From: Pempheris klunzingeri
Lineage: Eukaryota > Chordata > Actinopteri > Acropomatiformes > Pempheridae
Reading direction: 5' to 3'
Length of the DNA: 64,000 bases
NCBI RefSeq assembly: GCF_042242105.1
Contig: NC_092027.1
Location: forward strand, 3,237,506-3,301,505
In this document: piece after piece, positions 1-9,951 of the stretch
How the letters are laid out: each line of letters opens with the position of its first letter
Position numbering within the stretch: position 1 is the first letter of the stretch
The notes under the pieces: generated by a model
Told to the model about the DNA's origin: nothing
Seen by the model: only the letters and a program-made list of their open reading frames with translations
The model's database searches: none
Made by a program: the position numbers and the translations under genes

Positions 1-804
1 AATGGAAAACCAACAAATGACTTCATATCACTGAAATCTGCTCCTGATGATGCATTTGTTGTTGGGACTTCATTTGCATGTGATAGTGATAGAAAGTTGG
101 TGATAAATAAAAAGCAGAGTATCATCAGCATAAAGTGAGATTTTAATGCCAGTGATATTTAAATGAAAGATTTAATGATTGAACACAAGGCTTAATGACA
201 GAGAGGATGATGGTCTCTGTATGTAGAAGAGAAAAGAGAACTATTGATCAGCTGTGCCCATGTTTGTTAACAAAAGAATAAAAGCTGAAGTGTTGCTGCC
301 TTAATAATTACAATCCATCCATTAAATCTACAGTGATTGGGTTTATCTCAGGGTCAGATCAGTAGTATTTTATTATGTAGACGTCACCTCTGAAAGCTGA
401 GTCAGTGCAGCCTAACAGTGTCTCTGTTTAGCTGTGGTGTCCTACAGCAGGAAGGTGCTGATGTGAAAAGATGAAAGGAGGCCATTTTACAGCAGTCGTA
501 CAGGAGTCTGTGCCACATGGTGTCCTGTCTTTGATTCAAAAGCACGGCTGTGATTTGGTCTAAAAAAGTGCCAGATATGAGGCTTTAGTTGCTTATAAAG
601 AAAAAGAAGATGTAAGCGCTTCATTAAGAAAAGTCTTGTGGAAATAGAGGTGTTTGTGTTTAAAAACTATTAGAGCATCATTTTATTGCTCTACAATGAA
701 GGCCAAGTCAGTTTTGTGTGAGTGACTCAGTGAAGTGTATCAGTCTCTGCAGCAGCTTCCAGCTGCAGCAGTCAGTTCAGTTTCTGTTCAGTCTGACTGA
801 GGGA
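1..804. repeat. Spacer block P, copy 1 (left of V1)
   Basis: This is the block that elsewhere starts just after the C-exon poly(A) signal, so a further J-C group probably lies just left of the window. It ends at the V1 nonamer. It holds no gene. A minus-strand reading frame opening with a signal-like MLMILCFLF stretch begins near 135 and runs off the left edge; other copies are broken, so I do not call it. Confidence 0.7.
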
Positions 805-832
805 GGTTTTTGTACGACGCTTTTTCACTGTG

Positions 833-1303
833 TGAACGAATCCTGACTGTTCACATAGAAATACCCCATACAGTAATAAACTGCTGCATCTTCAGTCTGG
901 ACTCCACTGATGGTCAGAGTGAAGTCAGAGTTTGATCCACTGCCTGTAAAACGATCTGGAATTCCTGATGCCCGAGTGCTAGCACTGTGAATGAGCAGTT
1001 TGGGAGTTTCTCCATCTCTCTGTTGGTACCAGGATAAATAGTTCCCATTAACATTCCGACTGGTCTTACAGCTGATGGTGACGGAGCCTCCCACAGCAGA
1101 TCTCACTGCTCCAGGCTGAGTCGCTGTGTACTGACCTCTGGACTCTGAGGGCACAGAGACAGAAACATAAAGCAGCGTCACGGTTTAGTCGGCTTCATTT
1201 CAGAGGGACGGATGTTGGTAGAGGAGAGGAGTCTGATGCTCTGGACTTTACCTGTGAAGCAGCAGCAGAGGAGAGTCCAGATGAGGACGGAGGTCAGAGT
1301 CAT
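833..1303 (-). CDS. Ig light-chain V segment V1 (family A)
   Basis: Germline variable segment of a kappa-like light chain. The leader exon is 1252-1303 ([17 protein letters not shown]) with a GTAAAG donor. The V exon is 833-1144 after a CCCTCAG acceptor; a split GAG codon joins them. Hallmarks are Cys in ISCKTS, Trp in WYQQ and YYC. CDR1 is [12 protein letters not shown]2 region HSASTRAS, and germline CDR3 reads [12 protein letters not shown]. The 12-RSS has heptamer 826-832, a 12-bp spacer and nonamer 805-813. Upstream lie a TATA-like TTTATA (1384-1389) and an octamer-like CTTTGCAT (1422-1429, one base off ATTTGCAT). No J lies between it and V2, so it must use a more distant J. Confidence 0.92.
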
Positions 1304-1429
1304 GTTTGTGATGAGGAGGATTTCTGTGGCTTCTGTTGTTGTGAAGGACGGCTGTCAGTCATCCAGTGTTCAACTCTCAGGACTATAAACTCTCCCAGAG
1401 CAGTGGAGCATGGTGCTGCTGATGCAAAG

Positions 1430-2734
1430 TGGCTCTCTATGGAAATGCTCCCACTGACCCCAACAGGGACATGGATTACTCTGATGATGCTGTTTATCAA
1501 TGGATCAATCAGTTTATCAGAGTATTGATTAGTTTTCAGTATAAATTCTAAATTTAACTTTATTCTTCAAGACAACTTTATTTTCTAAATGTGTCTTATC
1601 TTATTCTGTTACTAGAGAAAAACACATCAGATTAAAGTCTGTGATTCTTTGAGGAAATATTGAAATCAGAGACGAGTTTTTGTGACTTTGTTTATGTTTC
1701 AGTAGAAATAAATTTTTCTGCTGTTAACTATAAATTAATATAATTATAGTGATTCTTGAATGAGTCACATTATGTCCTCAAACCGACTGAACTCTTCACT
1801 TAAACATTTTGCTGAACTGAAAATCAAACTTTAACAGTTTTCAGATAAACTTGTCTCAGAGGTTTCACCTGATGTTTCTCAAAGATTTGAATCTTTCACA
1901 CACTGTGTGTCACAAATGAACATCTTAAAACATTACCGTCACATTTAACCACCGAGCTGTGTGAGCGGGTTTGATTTGATGACTTTTTACATGTAATCCA
2001 ACAAGGTTCACTTTAAACGAGTAAAACAAACAGATCTTGTTGGTCTTTTCTGTAGTTTAGAAGAAACCTTTGAGGTATTGTGAAACAAAGAACACCTGAC
2101 ATTTTATCAGACCAGGTTATTTCATCATCTTTTCATGTCCAAACTCAGACGTAGCTTGGTGACTAAACAGTTTAACTTTTTAACTTTAGTACTGAGACCT
2201 CATGGTCCAGCAGTGATGCCTGCCTGTTGCCATGGTTACTGGGCTCAAAGAGGGAAGTGAAACACCAAGCAGTGGTTTCATCCAAACTGTCCGGGTCTCT
2301 AAATTTCCTCCACGTGTCTCTCTGCAGTGGGTGCAGTCATTTCTTTGCTTACTATGGGTTCATACATCTAAAGTAACATCTTGTGACTGGAGAGGTGGAC
2401 AGGTGTTTCTCTGGGCCAGCATTGATGGTGAAGCTGATGCTGATCAGTGTCTTCATGTTTTCCTTGAACAGGTTACAGTTGAGATCGCTGTGGCCCAGGA
2501 TGAGGCTGGGATCAAAGGTCATGACCTAGACTGTCCCAGGTTGACACCTTTTGATTGATTGGCAGATCAGATAAGAACATGGGATAATAATGTGATGTGA
2601 ATGGATGGTGATAAACTGTGATGGAGGAACTAATTTAATTTGTGTGTGTGATTGACTCAGTGAAGTGTATCAGTCTCTGCAGCAGCTTCCAGCTGCAGCA
2701 GTCAGTTCAGTTTCTGTTCAGTCTGACTGAGGGA
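1430..2734. repeat. Spacer between V1 and V2: block Q fused to block R
   Basis: AT-rich block Q (to about 2337) matches 7493-8390, which in that unit leads into a C_B pseudogene. Here the sequence switches, just after a CTCTGCAG acceptor at 2326-2327 and about ten bases of the lost exon, into block R (TTTCTTTGCTTAC). Everything from C_B through V_B is gone. Block R has lost most of its GT tract here. No gene is visible. Confidence 0.7.
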
Positions 2735-2762
2735 GGTTTTTGTACGACGCTTTTTCACTGTG

Positions 2763-3236
2763 TGAACGAATCCTGACTGTTCACATAGAAGAACCCCATA
2801 CAGTAATAAACTACTGCATCTTCAGTCTGGACTCCACTGATGGTCAGAGTGAAGTCAGAGTTTGATCCACTGCCTGTAAAACGACCTGGAATCCCTGATG
2901 CTCGAGTGCTAGCAGTGTGAATGAGCAGTTTAGGAGTTTCTCCATCTCTCTGTTGGTACCAGGATAAATAGCTCCCACCAAGAACATCCCGACTGGTCTT
3001 ACAGCTGATGGTGACGGAGCCTCCCACAGCAGAGCTCACTGCTCCAGGCTGAGTCACTGTGTACTGACCTCTGGACTCTGAGGGCACAGAGACAGAAACA
3101 TAAAGCAGCGTCACGGTTTAGTCGGCTTCATTTCAGAGGGACGGATGTTGATGGAGGAGAGGAGTCTGATGCTCTGGACTTTACCTGTGAAGCAGCAGCA
3201 GAGGAGAGTCCAGATGAGGACGGAGGTCAGAGTCAT
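2763..3236 (-). CDS. Ig light-chain V segment V2 (family A)
   Basis: Leader exon 3185-3236 and V exon 2763-3077, with a one-codon-longer CDR1 ([10 protein letters not shown]) than V1. The CDR2 region is HTASTRAS and germline CDR3 [12 protein letters not shown]. The 12-RSS has heptamer 2756-2762 and nonamer 2735-2743. TATA-like 3317-3322, octamer-like 3355-3362. This is the V nearest the J1 group, whose first RSS begins at 3696, so it is the natural partner of J1/C1 by inversion. The exon is open and all framework landmarks are present. Confidence 0.92.
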
Positions 3237-3734
3237 GTTTGTGATGAGGAGGATTTCTGTGGCTTCTGTTGTTGTGAAGGACGGCTGTCAGTCATCCAGT
3301 GTTCAACTCTCAGGACTATAAACTCTCCCAGAGCAGTGGAGCATGGTGCTGCTGATGCAAAGTGGCTCTCTATGGAAATGCTCCCATTGACCCCAACAGG
3401 GACTTCAGGATCAGTCAATTCATCATTCTATTGATTAGAAGTTATTGAACACCAGTTTTGTAGGATGTTGGCTCTGTGCTTGTGGAGGATTTTTAAAGAC
3501 GTTTTTGTTTAAATTAATTTTGAGGGAAAATTTATCTAAGTTCCCTTTAAAATATGTGTGTATGAAATAAAAATATACAATCTATAAACCGGTGGCTCTG
3601 TGTTTTTTAAATTGACAATATTCTACAATGACAAACTATTTTTGGGGAGGTTGTTTGTGTCAGAGTCAGAGAGCCGTGTCTCTTCTACACTGAGAGGTTT
3701 TTGTACGGCGGCTCAATGACTTTGTATCACTGTG

Positions 3735-3772
3735 GTGGACTTTTGGTGGAGGAACCAGACTGGATGTTGGAA
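3735..3772 (+). CDS. J segment J1a
   Basis: 38-nt J coding part reading [12 protein letters not shown], with the FGGG bulge motif. The 23-RSS has nonamer 3696-3704 and heptamer 3728-3734. The GTAAGT donor at 3773 leaves one base of a split Ser codon completed by the C exon. Confidence 0.92.
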
Positions 3773-4113
3773 GTAAGTCAAATGCATTTTTTATTTTGGC
3801 TGTTTTATTATTATCATGAATTATATTCAACACTGTAGGAAAAAACTAGTGTTCAGTTGCTCAATGAATAATTTTCTGTCAGAGACAAAGTTCACTTCAG
3901 AAACAGAAATCAATCAAAAAGTCATTGTAACAAAAAGAATATTGAGACAGTTGATGAATCATTGTTTTGATTGATTGTGTTGTTTCATGCTTTAATGGTA
4001 GAACTGCATGCTGAGGGCTTGTAGGTTTAGTTCAGTCTGTCAGAGTCAGAGAGCCGTGTCTCTTTACACTGAGAGGTTTTTGTACGGCGGCTCAATGACT
4101 TTGTATCACTGTG

Positions 4114-4151
4114 GTGGACGTTCGGTGGAGGAACCAGACTGGATATTGGAA
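4114..4151 (+). CDS. J segment J1b
   Basis: Reads [12 protein letters not shown]. Nonamer 4075-4083, 23-bp spacer, heptamer 4107-4113; donor at 4152. The roughly 35 bp before the nonamer (CAGAGTCAGAGAGCCGTG and on) is repeated ahead of J1a and J1c, which shows that the three J units arose by tandem duplication. Confidence 0.92.
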
Positions 4152-4491
4152 GTAAGTCAAATGCTTGGGATTCGTTTTATTTCAGGAGTTATTGTTCTTT
4201 TCATTCCCTTCATAATCACCATGAATAGTTAGTTTTCCATAATGATGATTATTTCAAATATTCAAATATTTCGTGCTTGGAGACAAAGTTAATGTTGGCA
4301 GAGAGATTTATAAAAACTCGTTCCAGTAAATTTAAAACATTAAGCCTGGAGGTAAATCATTATCTCCAACCTTCACGGTCAAGCCGCATGTTTTGCGTGT
4401 TTGTAGGTTTAGTTCAGACAAAGTCAGAGAGCCGTGTCTCTTTACACTGAGAGGTTTTTGTACGGCGGTTCAATGACTTTGTATCACTGTG

Positions 4492-4529
4492 GTGTACGTT
4501 CGGTGGAGGAACCAGACTGGAATTTGGAA
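4492..4529 (+). CDS. J segment J1c
   Basis: Reads [12 protein letters not shown]: a cysteine replaces the usual Trp/Tyr before TFGGG, and LEFG replaces LDIG. Nonamer 4453-4461, heptamer 4485-4491, donor at 4530. The first codon can be trimmed on joining, so the Cys may or may not survive in the receptor. Confidence 0.9.
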
Positions 4530-5387
4530 GTAAGTTTCTGCACAAATACTAAACTAAATTTCCAAAAGTCATATTCTAAATTCAGTTTTTGTAGGTTTGA
4601 GGCAGATAAAAATATCTTGTTTTAATTTTAAGACTTTTAGTATCCATGTTGTGATCTGTCCTGCTTTATCATGGAGGCTGACTCGGAGCAGCTTTACTGA
4701 ACATTTCTTCAAACATTCCTGTCAAACTGAAATTCAAACAGTGTGGAAAGCGTTGAAGCGATAAAATGTTCATATTAGTGTGAAAATGTTTTGGTCAGTT
4801 TTAGTTTATCTTCCACATCATTACTTACTGTTGCTGCAATGTGCTGAAATTCACTTTCTTCCAGTAAAATTGAACAGCATGAAGATAAAGACGGGTATCT
4901 GATAATGTGCAAAATCTCTGATCCCTTCGTTGTGTCATATATTGTTTGAAATGGTGAAAATCTGTTCAGTTTGGTGAAGATGACTGAAATCCACATGAAG
5001 AACGTTTGGCTGTAGTCCGGTCATTTTCTGTATCTTTCATGTTTCCACTAAATACTTTAAAGTCATTTATAATCAAGGTTTGAGATGATTTTGTTGGCAA
5101 AGGTTTAAAATGAGGTCCAACGTTGACATTTAATCTGCAGTGTAGTTTGAGGTGTTTCGGGTCTTTTCTGGATGATGATTCTCTCTGTGCTGATGTGCAT
5201 GAGAGGCTTCATAAAGGGAAGTGAAACAATGTGTGAGTGAGTGAGTGACTGGTGGAGCAGAAAAACCACCTGACAGAAACTCCTTAAAGGACAAAACCAG
5301 CTCTCTCACAGTGAAGGTGTCCAAGTGTCTGGTGGTTGATTGACAGCTGTGTGGTCCCCGTCCTCTAATCTGATTGGTGTCTCCTAG
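4530..5387 (+). other. J1-C1 intron
   Basis: An 858-bp intron from the J1c donor to the CTCCTAG acceptor (5381-5387). It holds no gene. An E-box CAGCTG (5344-5349) is directly followed by a Runx-type TGTGGT (5350-5355), about 40 bp before the C exon; the pair is kept in all seven J-C introns. Confidence 0.6.
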
Positions 5388-5713
5388 GTGATGTCCGTCC
5401 CACCCTGACGGTGCTGCCCCCCTCCGGTGAGGAGCTGGAGAAGGGGAAGGCTACGCTGATGTGTCTGGCCAACAAGGGCTTCCCCTCAGGCTGGAGTCTG
5501 GCCTGGAAGGTGGACGGCAGCAGCAGCTTCAGCTGGGAGGAGAGCAGGAGCCCCGGGGTGCTGGAGAAGGACGGCCGCTACAGCTGGAGCAGCACCCTGA
5601 GGCTCCCTGCTGACCAGTGGAAGAAGGTGGGCTCTGTGACCTGTGAGGCCACCCAGGGCTCCCAGTCTCCAGTCTCAGAGACACTGATGAGGAACCAGTG
5701 TCCCCAGTCCTGA
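5388..5713 (+). CDS. Ig light-chain constant exon C1
   Basis: Single C1-set Ig domain exon of about 107 residues. The exon starts with GT, completing the Ser codon begun by J, then reads [16 protein letters not shown]. The intradomain cysteines are in LMCLANKG and VTCEATQG, the core Trp is in SLAWKV, and the penultimate-region Cys in MRNQCPQS is the expected bond to the heavy chain. C1 carries QSPVSETL. The stop is followed by a 3' UTR and AATAAA at 5861-5866. The sequence resembles teleost L1/kappa-like chains; the isotype call is from memory of the family, not a search. Confidence 0.95.
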
Positions 5714-5870
5714 GCTGACCCACTGGGACTCTGCTACTGGTTTTACTCTGCTACTGCTCTCAGTCTGACCTCTGATACACTGTCTTTTTTCTCTCTGTAA
5801 ATGCTTCAGTATAATTCTCACTTGCTTTATTGTTGACTGATACAGTTGATCATTCAAAACAATAAAAGTC

Positions 5871-6867
5871 TCATAAAACATTGGTTTTACATTCATGACA
5901 GTGATGGATCTTTTTCTTTGCCGTATGTTTCATATTAGGAACATTTGTTAGAATAAAGCATGAGGCCACAATTTTTCTAGTCACTTCTTGATACTTCATA
6001 GTTGTTGCAGGTTTGTTTGTCATGACTGAAAATTGGTAACAATCCTCAGAATGATTAAAGTATTTCAATGGAAAACCAACAAATGACTTCATATCACTGA
6101 AATCTGCTCCTGATGATGCATTTGTTGTTGGGACTTCATTTGTATGTGATAGTGATAGAAAGTTGGTGATAAATAAAAAGCAGAGTATCATCAGCATAAA
6201 GTGAGATTTTAATGCCAGTAATATTTAAATGAAAGGGTTAGTGATTGAACACAAGGCTTAATGACAGAGGATGATGGTCTCTGTATGTAGAAGAGAAAGG
6301 AGAACTATTGATCAGCTGTGCCCATGTTTGTTAATAAAAGAATAAAGGCTGAAATGTCGCTGCCTAATAATTACAATCCATCCATTAAATCTACAGTGAG
6401 TGGGTTTATCTCAGGGTCAGATCAGTAGTATTTTATTATGTAGACGTCACCTCTGAAAGCTGAGTCAGTGCAGCCTAACAGTGTCTCTGTTTAGCTGTGG
6501 TGTCCTACAGCAGGAAGGTGCTGATGTGAAAGGATGAAAGGAGGCCATTTTACAGCAGTCGTACAGGAGTCTGTGCCACATGGTGTCCTGTCTTTGATTC
6601 AAAAGCACGGCTGTGATTTGGTCTAAAAAAGTGCCAGATATGAGGCTTTGGTTGCTTACAAAGAAAAAGAAGATGTAAGTGCTTCATTAAGAAAAGTCTT
6701 GTGGAAATAGAGGTGTTTGTGTTTAAAAACTATTAGAGCATCATTTTATTGCTCTACAATGAAGGCCAAGTCAGTTTTGTGTGAGTGACTCAGTGAAGTG
6801 TATCAGTCTCTGCAGCAGCTTCCAGCTGCAGCAGTCAGTTCAGTTTCTGTTCAGTCTGACTGAGGGA
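5871..6867. repeat. Spacer block P, copy 2 (C1 to V3)
   Basis: A full-length copy running from the C1 poly(A) region to the V3 nonamer. It carries an open minus-strand frame of 108 codons (5871-6197) discussed under findings. I see no other gene. Confidence 0.65.
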
Positions 6868-6895
6868 GGTTTTTGTACGACGCTTTTTCACTGTG

Positions 6896-7366
6896 CGAAC
6901 GAATACTGACTGTTCACATAGAATTCCCCCATACAGTAATAAACTGCTGCATCTTCAGTCTGGACTCCACTGATGGTCAGAGTGAAGTCAGAGTTTGATC
7001 CACTGCCTGTAAAACGATCTGGAATTCCTGATGCTCGAGTGCTAGCGTAGTAAATGAGCAGTTTAGGAGTTTCTCCATCTCTCTGTTGGTACCAGGAGAG
7101 ATCATCCCCATTAACATCCCGACTGGTCTTACAGCTGATGGTGACGGAGCCTCCCACAGCAGAGCTCACTGCTCCAGGCTGAGTCACTGTGACCTGACCT
7201 CTGGACTCTGAGGGCACAGAGACAGAAACATAAAGCAGCGTCACGGTTTAGTCGGCTTCATTTCAGAGGGACGGATGTTGGTAGAGGAGAGGAGTCTGAT
7301 GCTCTGGACTTTACCTGTGAAGCAGCAGCAGAGGAGAGTCCAGATGAGGACGGAGGTCAGAGTCAT
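6896..7366 (-). CDS. Ig light-chain V segment V3 (family A)
   Basis: Leader 7315-7366, V exon 6896-7207. The mature N terminus reads [14 protein letters not shown] (most copies have QYTVTQ or QYTATQ). CDR1 [12 protein letters not shown]2 region [11 protein letters not shown]3 [12 protein letters not shown]. Heptamer 6889-6895, nonamer 6868-6876. The last coding base before the heptamer differs from the other copies, so the germline end is TTCG rather than TTCA. TATA-like 7447-7452, octamer-like 7485-7492. It lies right of C1 and left of the C_B relic, with no J before V5. Confidence 0.92.
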
Positions 7367-7492
7367 GTTTGTGATGAGGAGGATTTCTGTGGCTTCTGTT
7401 GTTGTGAAGGACGGCTGTCAGTCATCCAGTGTTCAACTCTCAGGACTATAAACTCTCCCAGAGCAGTGGAGCATGGTGCTGCTGATGCAAAG

Positions 7493-8390
7493 TGGCTCTC
7501 TATGGAAATGCTCCCACTGACCCCAACAGGGACATGGATTACTCTGATGATGCTGTTTATCAATGGATCAATCAGTTTATCAGAGTATTGATTAGTTTTC
7601 AGTATAAATTCTAAATTTAGCTTTATTCTTCGGAACAAATTTATTTTCTAAATGTGTCTTATCTTATTTTGTTATTAGAGAAAAACACATCAGATTAAAG
7701 TCTGTGATTCTTTGAGGAAATATTGAAATCAGAGACGAGTTTTTGTGACTTTGTTTATGTTTCAGTAGAAATACATTTTTCTGCTGTTAACTATAAATTA
7801 ATATAATTATAGTGATTCTTGAATGAGTCACATTATGTCCTCGAACCGACTGAACTCTTCACTTAAACATTTTGCTGAACTGAAAATCAAACTTTAACAG
7901 TTTTCAGATAAACTTGTCTCAGAGGTTTCACCTGATGTTTCTCAAAGATTTGAATCTTTCACACACTGTGTGTCACAAATGAACATCTTAAAACATTACC
8001 GTCACATTTAACCACCGAGCTGTGTGAGCGGGTTTGATTTGATGACTTTTAACATGTAATCCAACAAGGTTCACTTTAAACGAGTAAAACAAACAGATCT
8101 TGTTGGTCTTTTCTGTAGTTTAGAAGAAACCTTTAAGGTATTGTGAAACAAAGAACACCTGACATTTTATCAGACCAGGTTATTTCATCATCTTTTCATG
8201 TCCAAACTCAGACGTAGCTTGGTGACTAAACAGTTTAACTTTTTAACTTTAGTACTGAGACCTCACGGTCCAGCAGTGATGCCTGTCTGTTGCCATGGTT
8301 ACTGGGCTCAGAGGAGGAAGTGAAACACCGAGCAGCGCTTTCATCCAAACTGTCCGGGTCTCTAAATTTCCTCCACGTGTCTCTCTGCAG
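7493..8390. repeat. Spacer block Q, copy 2 (V3 to psiC_B1)
   Basis: AT-rich, ending in a good acceptor (CTCTCTGCAG, 8381-8390) that leads into the C_B relic. I searched it for a J and found only a stray CACTGTG near 7961, without FGGG or a good nonamer. Confidence 0.6.
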
Positions 8391-8480
8391 CGGGTGGAGT
8401 CGCCCCCACCCTGAGCGTGCTGCCCCCCTCCAGTGAGGAGCTGCAGCAGGGGAAGGACAGACCAGGGTCCCCAGTCCTGA
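8391..8480 (+). pseudogene. Truncated constant exon psiC_B1 (second C lineage)
   Basis: After a good acceptor the exon reads GGV then APTLSVLPPSSEELQQGK, a C-domain start clearly related to but distinct from C1-C7 (APTLSV and SSEELQQ against RPTLTV and SGEELEK). It then jumps to GGTCCCCAGTCCTGAGC, the end of a C exon, out of frame. About 236 of 326 nt are missing, including both domain cysteines. Its 3' UTR differs from that of C1-C7 and still has AATAAA at 8626-8631. It looks like the relic of a separate light-chain subtype. Confidence 0.85.
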
Positions 8481-9355
8481 GCTCACCCACTGGGACTCTG
8501 CTGCTGGTTTCACTCTGCTGCTGCTCTCAGGCTGCACTTTCTCTCCCTCTCTCGCTCTTTAATGACATGTTTCATTGAAGTTTTTAAAGTGTTGTTGCTT
8601 GATATCATTTTGATAATTTCACAACAATAAAGACCATTTCATCAAATCAGGGGTTTTCATCTGTGTTATTGTGAAAGTAACACATGGAGGTGTCTTAATA
8701 GTTCCATTAAATCCCAAAAGAATGAACTCAAGTGAGTTTACAGTTTTGGAAAAGTCTGGAGAAAAGAAAGAACGAGTTCATTCTGTGTTTAATACACTTG
8801 ATGGTACGAGAACATGCAGCCCAGACATGATAGAAGTAAATTCCTTAAAGCTTTTGTGACTACAGACACCGCTTCTGATCAATTATTACAAATCAGTTTT
8901 TTTTTGTGAACAAAGCTGATTGTTAAAATGTCTGAAGGAAAATCAGACCTTTCATGTTGAAACGGTTTTATAAATGTCCAGAAAAGTGTAATGAATCCGA
9001 TGAAAGTAAAAATGTGAGGAAAATGTATTGTATTTGTTCAATGAAGTAGAAGATAATCAACTAATCAATAATCAATATAAAATAGAACAAAAGCAAAACA
9101 AACTCTTGTTAATGTTGCTGCCTGTATTAACTCATCTACATTTCAACTCAGCTACAACAGATGTAGTTTGATCAGACTTTAAATATATTATTTAACAGCC
9201 TGTTCCAGTAAAATGACCATTTTAACGTACTTTACTTTAAATAGTGTTTCCTGGCAGTATTCTGTCATAAAGGACGTCACTGTCTGTCAAACTTCTTTAG
9301 TGTCTGTGTTTCTCTGCAGCTTCTCTGTGAGATCAGTTCCTCTTTAGCTGAGGGA
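8481..9355. repeat. Spacer psiC_B1 to V4 (family-B 3' flank)
   Basis: Holds the C_B 3' UTR and poly(A) signal, then AT-rich DNA up to the V4 nonamer. A 62-codon open frame at 8671-8859 has no recognisable content. A near-identical copy is at 14738-15613. Confidence 0.6.
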
Positions 9356-9383
9356 GGTTTTTGTACGGCGTTGTATCACTGTG

Positions 9384-9951
9384 TGAGCGGGAAGCTGTTA
9401 TGCTGCTGACAGTAATAAACTCCTGCATCTTCAGTCTGGACTCTGCTGATGGTCAGAGTGAAGTCGGTGTGATGGGCTGTTGCACTAAAACGGTCAGAAA
9501 CTCCTGACTGACGATTTGTAGTGTCTTCAATCAGGAGTTTAGGAGCTTCACCAGCTTTCTGAAGGTACCAGTCAATGTCGTCACCTATATTTGTACTGGA
9601 TTTACATCTGATAGAGACAGTCTGTCCTGGAACAGCAGACTGAGATTCAGGAGACTGAGTCACAATAATTTCTGCTGATGAATCTGGAAAACATGAAAAA
9701 GAGGAGAAGGGTTATTGAGACAAATCCAGCCTGGAGGAAGATGATCAACATCCAAACAGAAGAGAATCAAATGTTTAACATGGAGAACAGATGGAAGAAG
9801 GTCAATGCTGCTTGTTTCAGTGATTCTCCATCATAGCAGAGCATCATTGTGGTGAACCTGGCTGCACCCTGAAGCAAAGTTTCCAGAAGAGAGTCTCACC
9901 CTGAACAAGGAGCCCCAGGGTGGCCAGCAGTAGAGTCAGTGACATCATCAT
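9384..9951 (-). CDS. Ig light-chain V segment V4 (family B)
   Basis: Second V family. The leader exon is 9900-9951 (MMMSLTLLLATLGLLVQ, three ATGs in a row) with a GTGAGA donor. A 216-bp intron follows, then V exon 9384-9683 after TTTTCCAG. The mature start is DSSAEIIVTQSPESQSA. Cys is in IRCKSS, Trp in DWYLQKAGEAPKLLI, and YYC precedes QQHNSFPLT. CDR1 is short (TNIGDDID); the CDR2 region is EDTTNRQS. The 12-RSS has heptamer 9377-9383 and nonamer 9356-9364. An octamer-like GTTTGCAT lies at 10046-10053 and no clear TATA was seen. Its likely cognate C_B is truncated, so it probably depends on C1-C7 groups. Confidence 0.9.

Noticed and set aside
770-800. Short inverted repeat GCAGCT-TCC-AGCTGC left of each family-A RSS
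   Set aside because: Only a 6-bp stem; its repetition comes from unit duplication. Not enough to claim a structure.
1300-1500. 61-66 codon minus-strand frames upstream of every family-A V
   Set aside because: They cover the TATA-like and octamer-like promoter, start at non-ATG codons, and stop at the leader ATG. They are by-products of a conserved promoter.
2232-2558. 108-codon plus-strand frame, repeated at 31358-31684 and 49923-50249
   Set aside because: It spans the Q-R deletion junction, so its first third and last two thirds come from unrelated blocks. No domain, and it exists only where the deletion occurred.
4008-4232. Plus-strand frames reading [20 protein letters not shown] at each J
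   Set aside because: This is the J flank, nonamer, spacer and heptamer read in a chance frame; it repeats because the RSS repeats.
5529-5723. Minus-strand frame [15 protein letters not shown] across C1, C5 and C7
   Set aside because: Antisense shadow of a GC-rich C exon that is clearly coding on the plus strand.
7955-7968. CACTGTG with a poor nonamer 23 bp to its left in block Q, a possible J relic before psiC_B
   Set aside because: Nonamer matches about 6 of 9 bases and no FGGG-like J follows, so chance is likely. Same site in other Q copies.
8671-8859. 62-codon frame after psiC_B1, also 14928-15116
   Set aside because: Lies in the C_B 3' flank, no recognisable content, too short and too recently duplicated to judge.
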